In this document: positions 26,001 through 38,000 of the stretch, piece by piece
Layout: the number at the start of each line of letters is the position of its first letter
Numbering within the stretch: position 1 is the first letter of the stretch
Source of the DNA: Brasenia schreberi
Taxonomy: Eukaryota > Streptophyta > Magnoliopsida > Nymphaeales > Cabombaceae
Length of the DNA stretch: 64,000 nt
NCBI GenBank assembly: GCA_036023115.1
Contig: JAYKKT010000056.1
Location: forward strand, 2,751,001-2,815,000
Reading direction: 5' to 3'
Translations under genes and position numbers: made by a program
Notes under the pieces: model-generated
Databases searched by the model: none
Told to the model about the DNA's origin: nothing
The model's input: only the letters and a program-made list of their open reading frames with translations

Positions 26001-29000
26001 ATACATTAACTTTCTTTAGTTGAAGACGAGCAAACCGCTCCAACCGTTGCTTTCTCCATCTTCTCTACAAAAGTGACAATGGACTTCTCTTCTAGCCTCA
26101 TTTGACCCTTCAATTTTAAAATGAGCAGGGCAATATGTTTTGACAATTGCTCCGAGTCTATATGCGGCTAAGGCAAAATCTTTTTAAAGCCTAGCTTAAT
26201 TCATTATTATTTCTGCTATTTGAAGATCAATAATAACTTCCTCCTCAGTGAGAAAGGGTTTTCGATGGATAAAGCATGATCTTACCCCTTCAAATTCTTC
26301 TTGAAGACTTCTTAAAAATTGATACACGAAGTCCTCATTGTCCTTACATTGTCTCTCACTAAGACATTGTGTATATTTCTTTTTATATTCTTACAATTGA
26401 TTTCATACATTAGAATATTCTCGAAAAAATTTGTTTAACCCTTTATCTCCTTGTCTAAGAAATATTAATTTATCTCGTAATGCCATTTCTTTTCAAAGTG
26501 AAGTCGGCCAAAGTGTCCCTAGTGTACCCATTCACATTGTTTACGGGCACTCATACAATTGTTCGATGATCTTCATATTCTTCTTCTTTTTTTTAAGCGT
26601 GGCATGAACCGAGTGTTTAACTTTTGAATCATTTACATAGTCCCATAATTTTTTAAAATATAAGTAATTTTTCATGGATTGGGCCCATATTTTGTAGTTT
26701 GAGGGTGTTAGACGAAAGTTAAACCCTACAATAAAGCGAAGAGCACGATCGACAAGCTTCTCGAGGTAACGAACAAGATTTTCACGATCGAGAATGACTC
26801 TCGTACCATATAACGAAGATGATGCTTCAATGTAGCAGTAGAAGATCGATGAACAAATATCATCACAATATGATTATCACAAAGCCTTAGAAAAGGTTAT
26901 AATCTCACCTAAGTGCAACGACCAAAAATAGTAAAAAATGAATATTATTAATCAACCACAAAAGTTACACTTACAAGAGTTACATTTGAGGGATATATAG
27001 GAAGAAGGGAGAGAGGATAGAGAGTATTTCATTCAGCCAGGCCCCAATGACTAGCTGGATTAGCCATTGGGGGTCTGCCACCTTAGCCTTGGTGGCCTGG
27101 CGCCAAGGGGACTTCTTATTTATCTTTTGATCTATATGTGTATACTGATGCTGCTATTGGTTGTGTTTTCTTAGGTTAATCTTTGATTTCTTAGAAGTGC
27201 AAGAAACAATAAAAGGTTTCGCTATAAGCTGAATACCGAGTCATGTTTACTGCTGCTATAAAAATCTTCTCGATCACTGAAGTACTCAAGGATATGGGTA
27301 CCACTTTATAACAATCAGTTGTGATAACAAGAGTATCATTAACATCTTCTCCAACCAGTGTTATCTGTATCGCTCTTTATTGTACGATACAGGACGATAC
27401 GTATCATATCATGATACGCCAAGATACGATATAACACTTTGTATCGTATTATAGAGTGTATCATGTCGTATCACACCATATCTTATAAAGGCTCTATGGT
27501 CGAACAAAAACTCGCATTTTTGTGGGTTTTTCGTATTTGATCACAACTCCCCAACACTCCTCCAAGCTTCCTCTTGTGGCTCTTTCCCTCTTTGGCAATT
27601 AAGGCTTGAAAAAAGTGCTCTACGACGTCCGTGTAAAGCTCCCCACTTGGATTGTGGTATAATTTTTATGTTTGTTAGAAATTTTTTCTTTGTATTTATT
27701 GTTTTTTTGGTGTTATTTCATTTTTCTTTTTTTGAATGACAAAATATGAAGTTATGAAGTGCATGGATATGATTTTTATTGCATTCGTGAAGTGGGAGAC
27801 AATCTATTTGAGTGTTAAGTGAAGATTGAGGTTTATGAAGTGCTTTTATTTTCAGGTTTTTTGTTAAAGTGAAGTACTCAATTGAGATGGTAGGAAGGAG
27901 TGCTAGGGATACTCAATCTTGGTATAATGATTTGGCATGACAGGAGGGTATAACAGTTGAGAAAAACAAATTTTGTTTTATGAGAAGGTGGTTAGTGGTG
28001 GAATTTCACGATTGAAACATCACCTAACATGGACTAGGAAAGAAGTTGCTCTTTGCACAGGCAGAGGTAGAAAATTGCCATAATCCATTAAATGACAATG
28101 TCTACAGATGATTGTGAGCATAAATGATAGGAGACAACAAAAGGATGATTTAAAGATATTTGAAGAAGAGAATGATGATTGTATTAGATTGGGTGATAGT
28201 ATTCCTTCTGATGGTAGAATAAAGATTGGTAGTAGTAGCTCACCACTAACGAGAGGAAGGAGGGGTGTTGAAGATTTTGCAAGTGGAAGTGGTAGAAGAG
28301 GAAGGAGTAGTAGAAGAGCTTCTTGTGTCATAAAATCATTTTTTTCTTCTAGCACTACATATGGTGGTCAACCTGGAATTCGTGCTGTTATGGCTTCAAA
28401 ATAATTGCATGATCAGGCAAACCTTGCAGTAGGTAGATGGTTTTATGATGCATGCATTAAACAGTTTTCATGTTAAAGCAATAGCAGATGTAATTACTAA
28501 TATTGGTCTAGGATACAAGATCCCTCTTATCAGAAGTTGAGTGGAAAGCTATTAGATAAGATTGTCCTTGAAGTGCAAGAATATTGTTCGGCTTTGCAAG
28601 AGTTGTGGAAGGAGATAAGATGCACTATCATGGCAGGTAAATGGATAAATAGGCGAGGAAGATCTTTGTTAAACTTTATTGTCTATTGTCCTAAAGGACT
28701 TATATTTTTGAGATTTCTAGATATGTCAGAGGAGAGACATACTGTAGAGATCCTAAGACAAGAGTTTGATAAGGTGATATGCGAGGTTGGGCTAGAGAAT
28801 GTAGTCCAATTCATTACACATAATGCAATTAACTATAAAGTAGCTGGGAAGGAGTTAGCAAATAATTATGAGACTTTCTATTGGACACCATGTACAACCC
28901 ATTGTTTAGATCTCATCTTTGAAGATATTAGTGAGATTGGATGAGATAAAGGCAACAACTAGTGTTGCCAAGATATCACCAAATTTATCTATAACAATGT

Positions 29001-32000
29001 CTTTGTATTATGTAAGATAAGGAGATATATAGATGGTGTAGAGCTTCTTCGTACAACTTCAACTCGATTTGAAAATAATTTCTTATTTGTACAAAACATT
29101 ATGAGACAAAAGCAAGCCTTGAAGAGAATGTTCTCCTCAGATGAGTGACAACAATTTGCAAAGTTGCCACAAAATAGAAGAAACAAAAAGTTGAATAAGA
29201 TTTTAGAGACAATATTCAGGAGTACATTTTGGAATGCAAGTGTTAGACTATTGAGAATCACATGCCCTTTAGTGAAGGTTTTGAGATTGGTTGATAGTGA
29301 GGAGAAATCATGTATGGGTTATCTTTATGAGGCCATGGATAGGGCAAAAGAAGCCACTAGAAGTAATTTCAATGGAAGAAAGAAGGATTATGTGTCCGTG
29401 TAGAACATTATAGATAATAGATGGAACAAACAATTGCATCAACCTATTCATTCAACAACATATTACCTAAACCCAGCATTTAGGTACTCAGTAATCTTTA
29501 AAAGGAACGGTGAGGCTAATCGAGGCATCATTGATTGTATAAACAATTTAGTCTCTGATAAAAGTCAAGCAGATGCAATACATCGAGAGATGGAGATCTA
29601 TGATAATGCTCTTCACTTGATGGGTTTGGTCCTAGCAATCCCCAACCGCATTAATATACGCCTAGATAAACTGTTTATCTTCGTATTTAAGTTTCTTAAA
29701 TCTTATATTTATTGTGGATTAAGTTCCTGATGTTTGTCTTTTTCTACAGACCTATGATTGAATAGGTTTGAAAGTAATTGCTCGAACCTTAGAGATTTTG
29801 CAATAATAGTTCTGAGCGAAACCTTTAGTGCAAGGGATTGTGAAAGGAATTGGAGTGTATTTGAACACATCCACATAAAAAAGCGCAATAGGTTGGAACA
29901 TAAGTGTTTTAATGACTTAGTTTTCATCTGTTGTAACATGCGGCTTCGATAAAGGTAATCTTCTATTAGTTACTACTTAAAGATTCAATTCAATATTTGT
30001 TTGACTTTAATTGTTAATGTTATTTGCTAATTACTTTTCTTTCTTTCTTGTAGGCAATTAAAAAAGTTAAATAGAGAATAAAACCAATTTGATCCAATAA
30101 GTTTGGATAATTTTGATATATTAGAGGAGTGAATTATGAAAGATAATGAAGAAAATGCATTCCTAACCAAAGAAGACATTGCATGGACTAATTTGGAAGG
30201 ACCACAACAACATCATCAAGGAGATGAAGATTTTGAAGCAGAAGTAGAAGGTGATGATGATCTTCAAATTGATGATCATGATTATAATATGTACATGTAA
30301 ATGTATTTCATTTTTTACTTCAAAATATGTAATTCTTTTTCAATTGTTGAATGGTGAATGGAGAATATGTACTAAACTTTGCATTATATGAAATGAATTC
30401 TTTGCAATTATCAGATTTTCCCCTGTTTTTCTGATGTTTTTGGATTTTTACTAATTTTTTAGTATTAAATTATGATACATTATGATACGATACGTATCGT
30501 ATCGTGTACCAAAATGATACACGATACGATACGCGTCGAACAACACTGCCTTCCAATAACACCTTTCACAAACAAACAAAGTACATTGAAATGGACTGTC
30601 ATTTTATTCGGGAAGAATGTTTGAAGAAGAAGATTACTCTATGTTATGTATCATTTGAGATGCAATTGGTATACTTTTTCACCAAATCTTTGTTAGCAAC
30701 CCGATTTAACTTTTTGTTATACAAACTTTCGGTATACACACCATAAGTTTGAGAGGGGCGCTAAACTCTAATAGGACGGGCCACTAGAGCCCGTGTCTGT
30801 GTAATAGATAAACAGGGTCATCGGGGCATGATTGTTTTCTGGCCCTCCTTTCTTCTCTCTCTTTCTTTCTTGTAAATGTTGTAACTTGCTCTATAAATAG
30901 AGCTTCACTAAACGTCAATAATATGTTATTTTTCACACGGCACCTTGACAATTTGATACTTGACTTGATTTGTGCATTCTTGAGATGAAACACCCATTTT
31001 CGGATGTGTTAGTATTTTGATGATTCGATTGACACTTTGACAATTCGTGATCGAGCTGCTTCAACATTCATATATCAACAAATATTTACACGACAATGAA
31101 TGATACACTATGTTAATTTCAAAGCATGCAGTGTTGTATGCAGCGACAAACTGATAAATTGGTAAATAGCCATCTATGGTGCAGTTTGATATTTGTGACA
31201 TTGATGAGAACTATCTGGTCTGGTTAGTAGCAGTCATCTCTACGATTCCATGATTTATTTGCTTGAGATTTATATATTTATCTTCTTCTGCGATGCTTAC
31301 AACGCTTCCTCTACAAAAAACCAATGGAACCTCCTACCAGGGGTTGATCATTGGTACATGGTAGAATTTGCCTGCATTTAATCTTCCGAGGAACTTAAAA
31401 TTATCCACTATAGCCAAACTTAACGTGTTTCTTTCGATATGTAGATCCTGTTTTTCTAATACAACTAGGCACTGAGAACCTTTTATGTTAGATTTCCCCA
31501 GGAGACTCCCTTGCCATCTTTATCTCGGTATCTTCTTTCTGCATTTGAAACATTTTGTAGCGTCATTGGTTTTGAATGCCCAGCTTGTTTGAAGTGAACC
31601 TTGTATCGTCTTGTTTTGTTTTATTTTTAGCCTTGTATTTGTCTTCCTTCAATATTATATAATTGGCAGATTCACATTTATGTTTTATGTTTTGTGATGC
31701 CTTTTTAGTGGAAGTACATAAGTTAGCCTGAATCCTGCTGTATTTAACTAGATTTCCCTCCTGACTACTTCAGGTTTTGCCAGTTGGGAAAGAGTTAGAA
31801 GCTTGTCTAGCAGCCTTTAAAGCATTAACTTCATGTAACCAGGGAAGAGCTGCACTACTTTCCATATTTGAGCAGCTTTCAGTTCCGAATGATAAAGAGA
31901 TGGGAGGAGGAAACATGCGGGATTCAGATTTTTCTCTTGATGATAAGCATAACTGGATAGAGTCTCCTCCCTTGTTGATTTGCTGGAGAAAATTGCTACA

Positions 32001-35000
32001 CTGTATTGAGTCTGAAAGTGAGTGTCAGATCGAGGCCGTACATTCCGTCAACATGTTATCTGTAGGCTGCTTGTGCCTCTCTACTGGGGGTGGAAGGTAA
32101 TTTTACTTGCATCAGTTTTCAAATTAGTTATTATATATTGCTATGATGTGGTTTGTCTTCTCTGGGCAAGTGAACAAGCTTTCCTGCCTGAACATCTGAT
32201 TGTGGTTATTACAGTCTGCTGTCATTTAAGGGGAATACTCTCCGTTTAAGGATTAGAAAGCAAAGCATATTGCTATGATGTGGTTTGTCTTCTCTGGGCA
32301 AGTGAACAAGCTTTCCTGCCTGAACATCTGATTGTGGTTATTACAGTCTGTTGTCATGTAAGGGGAGTACTCTCCATTTAAGGATTAGAAAGCAGAGCGG
32401 GGGGAAATAATGAACGACCAGACTGGCCTGATCAGATCTGCTAACTTTTGTCAATGACTAGATCCGCTAGCTATTGGCTAGCTTTTCTATAACAAGGAAA
32501 AAGAAAAATACGAAAGAAAAATGGTTACGGGCTTTATAGAAATATTGACTTGTCCATGCAAATTACAAGAATGTCCTTAACAATAATCTGATATTCTGTC
32601 AATATAATTAGGGAATCATTTGTAGTGTGTTCAAAAGAAAATTGAACTGATTTAATTCAGTGTAAATGAGTTGGAACCAGGAAAGGCACTGGTTCACTAC
32701 GAAGGAAGTTCAACTGGGTCGTATCACGTTTGAACCGGTAACAATTATATATATAATCTTATTATACAGACAACATATTAAAAATGTTATAGTATGACAT
32801 AAAAATAAGCAATTAAATCTCAACAACTAAACCTTTTCCCATACTAGACGGGGTCGGCTACATGGATTCTTTGTTTCCATAAAGCCCTATCATGTGCAAT
32901 GTTAGCAGTTAACTCACAATAAGCTAGATCATTCTTTATTGTTTCTTTCCAACACTTTTGTGGTCGTCCTCTACCTCTTTTAATACTTTCAAAATCTAGT
33001 TTTTCATACCTTCTAATAGTGCAATTCGTTGAATCGCCAAGATCTCAAAAACATCCGAATATGAATGTCACACACAAAGAACACAACAAGAGATAACAAC
33101 AATGCCAAACAAGGAACTCAAATCACAAACAAAGGCTGTTGAAGACAACATACATTATTGATTAGAGAGTGCGGTATTTATAGTGGGAGTTGTTAAGGAA
33201 AGTCATGCAGTGTAATAACCTAGGTCGTGTAAATACTTATGCATGTCCCGTGCTATTTTTAAGTCTTGTCTTTTTAGATATAGATAATACTTATTAGGGG
33301 TAGATTAGGAAATTAAGTTAGAACAGGGTATTAATAGCTAATTAGGGTTTAGTTAGTGAATTAAAGAGAGAAAGAGAGTGGCGGCAGCACGAAAGGGCCA
33401 TGTGTCTTCTTGTATTGGGCAGATTGGAGGAATGCCTCCAATATGCCATATACTGTAAGTAGTTTTCAACTTTCATTCAATAAGATTAATTTTATTTGCA
33501 ATATGGTATCAGAGCTTAGGAGGTATGCAAATCGTTTTTTTTTATTAAAAGGAAGTCGAGTGGTGTGATTGGAGGCATTCCCAACATCTGAAGAAAAAAA
33601 ATATTCGAGATTCAGTGGAATCTACTTCAGTCTGTTCAATTGATTTAGATTCAGTCAGCGATATTCACAAAGTGGAATATCGCGATATTCAGTCTGCCTC
33701 TTCACAACTTCTCATTTTTTTTTGAATAAGTGGAATCTGATTCAGTTTGCGATATTCACAAAGTGGGATTGGTATCTATTGGCCTTTATCTTCTTTTGAT
33801 TCAGTCTGCGATATTCAGTCTGCAAGATTCAGTGGAATCACAATATTGGGATCTGATTCATTTGGCCGTTACCTTCATTTGAGACTGCTATGATTTCTTT
33901 TTATTCAAGACTGAGGAGTTGAAGACTATTGACGAAGAATCAAGTGGTGAAGAATCACAAACAAGGGGGCAGATGTGGACTTCCTCTTGTGCGACTTTCA
34001 TTATATCTGACTCTTGCAAAAAAAGATTTCCAGAAATCAGATTTGTGGAGCAACAACAAATACATTTGTTCAAGAAATCGTGATCATCCTGTCTTACCAC
34101 ACTACACGATTCAGCCTTGCTTCAGAGTTTAGTTCTGATTTCATTATTAATGGCTGACAAAGGTAAAGGCATTTCCAGTTCCTTTTATCCGGGCGAACAA
34201 TCTGGCTTATTTGAAAAAACAGACACTCTTCAGATCACCACGACTAAATTAGATGGACGAAACTACATGGAATGGGCAAGATCTGTAGAACTTGCAATTG
34301 TAGCAAGGGAGAGATGGACACATTTGATGGGTCAATCTTCAATTCCAGAGCCTCATGACAGTCTTTATTCCACCTGGAAAAGAGAAGATGCACTAATATC
34401 ATCGTGGTTGCTCCAGTCAATGATTCCATCAATTGCAAAAACGTTTCTGTTTCTTGAATCTGCCCATGAGATTTGGTGTGCAGTAGTAGATGCTTATTCC
34501 CGGAAAAAGAATGTTGCCAAAGAATTTGAGATTCTGGAGAGAATACGAAAGTGTAAACAAGCAAATCGGTCTATCAGTGAATATTATGCAGATCTCCGAG
34601 GTCTTTGGGGTCTTTGGGACGAATTACTCTACTATACGAATATCAAGTGTTCTGCCTGTTATAATGAAAGAAATGCTGAGATTGATAAAAAGAAAGTCTT
34701 TGACTTATTGTGGGGTGTAAATCCAGAATTTGAATCAGTCAAACTGAATATCTTAAGCAGAGAAGACCTTCCTACTTTGGGAACTGTTTACTACTTATTA
34801 ATCAGAGAGGAAGATCGCAAGAATCTTGAGAAGACTTATGTTATTAGTATAGATCAACATGCACTTCAAGTAAGAGGAGACAATTCTCTTTTTCGTGGCA
34901 GAGGGAGACACCAGAGTCGTGGCCGTGGTAGATTTAATTCAGACGACAAGGAAAAACTTGTTTACTCTCATTGTAGCAAGTCCCGTCATACTAGAGATCA

Positions 35001-38000
35001 TTGTTGGAAATTACATGGTAAACAAGATTACTATTGAAATCGTAATACCTCAGTCCATTCTGCAGAAAGTTCAACTCCTAGCACTGATGGCATTCAGGAG
35101 ATTATAAAAAAAATAGGTCTTGAACAGAAATTCTCTGAAAAATCCTCTGCTTCTTCCACCCAAGCTACAGTGGCTCAGGCTACACATACAATAAAGGGTA
35201 CCCACTCTCCTACCTCTTATTCTAGAACTTGGATAATTGATTCAGGTGATACCGATCATATGGTAGGAGATTTCTCATATTTTTCAGCTTATAAGACTCT
35301 TAAAGATCAGGAACCAATTAAATTAGCTGATGATTCTTTCACTTATATGATTGGACAAGGAAGTGTATCTACATGTATTTCGGATTTACCATCAGTATAT
35401 CATGTTCCCAGTTTTCCGATAAATCTTCTTTCAGTCAGTTCTTTAACTCGTGCCTTGGATTGCTGTGTAACTTTTCATCCAACTGGTTGTGTATTTCAGG
35501 ATCTGAGGATGGGGAAAATCTTTGGACATGGTAAACTACAGAAAGGATTATACATTCTTGAAGACAATTGTCCACCTTCCACCTCTTACAGCGTTTCAAC
35601 CACAGCAGTTCCAAATGCAGATCTTCGTCTTTGGCATTATCGTCTTGGTCATCTTCCAGTGTCAAAAATTTCATATGTTATTCCTCACTTTAGAGTCCCG
35701 TCCAATAAATCTCAATTTGAATGTAAAGTCTCTCAACTCGGGAAACACCAAAGGGCATCTTATCCTCTAAGTGATTCTCGACGGTCTAAACCTTTTGAAC
35801 TTATTCACTCTGATGTATGGGGTCCAAGTCCAGTCACCTCTTTGTCGGGTCATAAGTATTTTGTCTCCTTCATTGATGATTGTACTCGTCTTACCATCGT
35901 TTACTTAATGAAAACAAAGTTTGAAGTTGCCTCTATTTTTCCTATTGTGCATAAATTTATCTGTACTTAATTCAATACTTCTGTTAAAATCCTTCGGTTC
36001 GATAATGGGGGAGAATACATTGGAACTCAGTTAGAAAATTATTTACAAGCACAGGGAATTGTTCATCAGACTACATGTTCCTATACACCTCAGCAGAATG
36101 GTATTGCTAAACAGAAGAACCGTCATATTCTGGAAGTAGCCAGAACCCTTCTCCTTCAAAGTAATGTTCCCAAATTCTATTGGGGAGATGTTGTCCTTAC
36201 TGTTGTTTATCTTATAAATCGGATGCCCAGTAATCCCATTCAGGGGGAGAGCCCTATTCATAGCCTTAATCAAACATCTAAACCATTTCATCTCGTTCCT
36301 CGTATCTTTGGGTGTACCTGTTTCGTACATATTCATCTTCCCCATCGTGATAAACTCGATGTCAAGTCCATTAAATATATTTTTCTGGGCTATTCGACCT
36401 CTAAAAAGGGATACAAATGCTATGACCCATTGCTTAAAAAACTGTATGTTTCCATGGATTTAACATTTTTTGAATTTCATCCTTATTATTCTACTTCCTT
36501 AGACTCTACTCAAATCCCATCTTCTGTCTTTCCACTAGTTCCTAGTGAGGGGGAGTATAATGAGATTATCCGAGTGAGAATGTACAACAACCAAAAGAGA
36601 TTATGACGTACAAGAAAGGACAGCGGAAGATTGTGTACTCTGAAGAAGCACCATGTGTTAGAAAGATTTTCCTTTAATTAGATCCTCAAGTGCAAGTGGA
36701 TAGTGACCTGGAGATTCCTATTGCTCTTCGCAAAGGTAAGCGTACATGTACACGATATCCAATTTCTAATTATATTTCATATGCCAATACTTCTCAAAGT
36801 TATCAAAACTTCATCATGAATGCTGAAAAGCATAAGATTCCTTCGAAGTTTGAAGAAGCAATCAAGTGCTCCTTATGGAAAGCAGCAATTGAAGAAGAAT
36901 TGAATGCACTGAAAAAAACAATACGTGGATCATCACACGGTTGCCTTCTGAAAGGAATACCGTAGGATGCAAGTGGGTATTTACTATTAAATATAAGGTA
37001 GATGTAACAGTGGAGAGATATAAAGCCAGATTGGTTGCTAAAGGATACAATCAGTCATATGGCATTGATTATACAGAAACATTTGCACCCGTGGCTAAAC
37101 TTACATCAATCAGAATACTTCTAAGTATGGCAGCAAACTTGGGATGGAATTTATGACAATTGGATGTTAAAAATGCTTTCTTACAGGAAGACTTAAATGA
37201 AGAAGTGTACATGGAACTACCTCTAGGAATGGTAAGAAATTTATCATCTTCTAATAGAGTATGTAAACTCAATAAAGCAATATATGGGTTGAAACAGTCT
37301 CCAAGAGCTTGGTTTGATAAATTCAGTAAAGCAGTGTGCAGTTTGGGATACAGCAGAAGTCTCAATGATCATACAATATTCTTAAAGAAAGAGATAAAAA
37401 TATCTATTCTTGTTGTTTATGTTGATGACATTATTGTTACAGGAGATGATCTTGAAGAAATATCAAAGTTAAAAGAATCTTCATAAATTATTTGATATTA
37501 AGGATTTGGGAAGGCTTCACTATTTCTTGGGCATAGAAGTTCTCTACTCTGACAGAGGTATCTTCTTAACTCAGTGAAAATACCTAATGGATCTCCTTGA
37601 AGAGGCTCAAATGCTTGAATGCAAACTTAGCGACATTCCAATGGAGGTAAACCAGAAATTTTTTAATGGTGATAGTGAAGAGTTCAAGGACATCCACAAA
37701 TATCAGAAACTAGTTGGTAAGCTTATATATTTGACCATTACACGACCAGACATTGCGTATGCAGTTGGTATTGTGAGCAGATATATGCACTCACCAACAA
37801 AAAATCAGATGGATGCAGTGTATAGAATTCTTCGCTATTGTAGACACGAAAAATCCTCGACTCCGAGTTCTTAGGCCTGATGCGAATCTTTTCGTGCTTA
37901 TGTCGCTTTAAAAGGGCGTGTCAGCTAGCTTTCTCAAACTAGCGAAGTAAGTTTTGAAAATATATCTAACTTTTGGGGTGACTGTGGACAAGTGGGTTCT

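Larger units (their letters stand above)
24193..27108 (-). mobile_element. Copia element J, minus strand, 3' part missing
   Basis: From left to right on the plus strand: reverse transcriptase start (24193-24443), post-integrase linker, integrase, pre-integrase, protease/gag, then a partial LTR (26817-27108). RNase H and the 3' LTR are absent because the element is cut at 24192/24193 against LINE sequence. The primer-binding region reads TGGTACGAGAG on the minus strand, a mutated initiator-tRNA site. Confidence 0.78.
17102..31089 (+). mobile_element. Ty1/copia element I, split over 14 kb by later insertions
   Basis: The 5' LTR (17102-17497) and gag to integrase remnants (17501-19253) are on the left. 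RNase H remnants (27109-27355 and 30549-30745) and the 3' LTR (30759-31089) are on the right. Two LINEs, copia J and a hAT element fill the middle. The primer-binding site and first part of gag are deleted, and reverse transcriptase is lost. Flanks AGATG and CGACA do not match, so the pairing rests on LTR and domain order. Confidence 0.72.
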
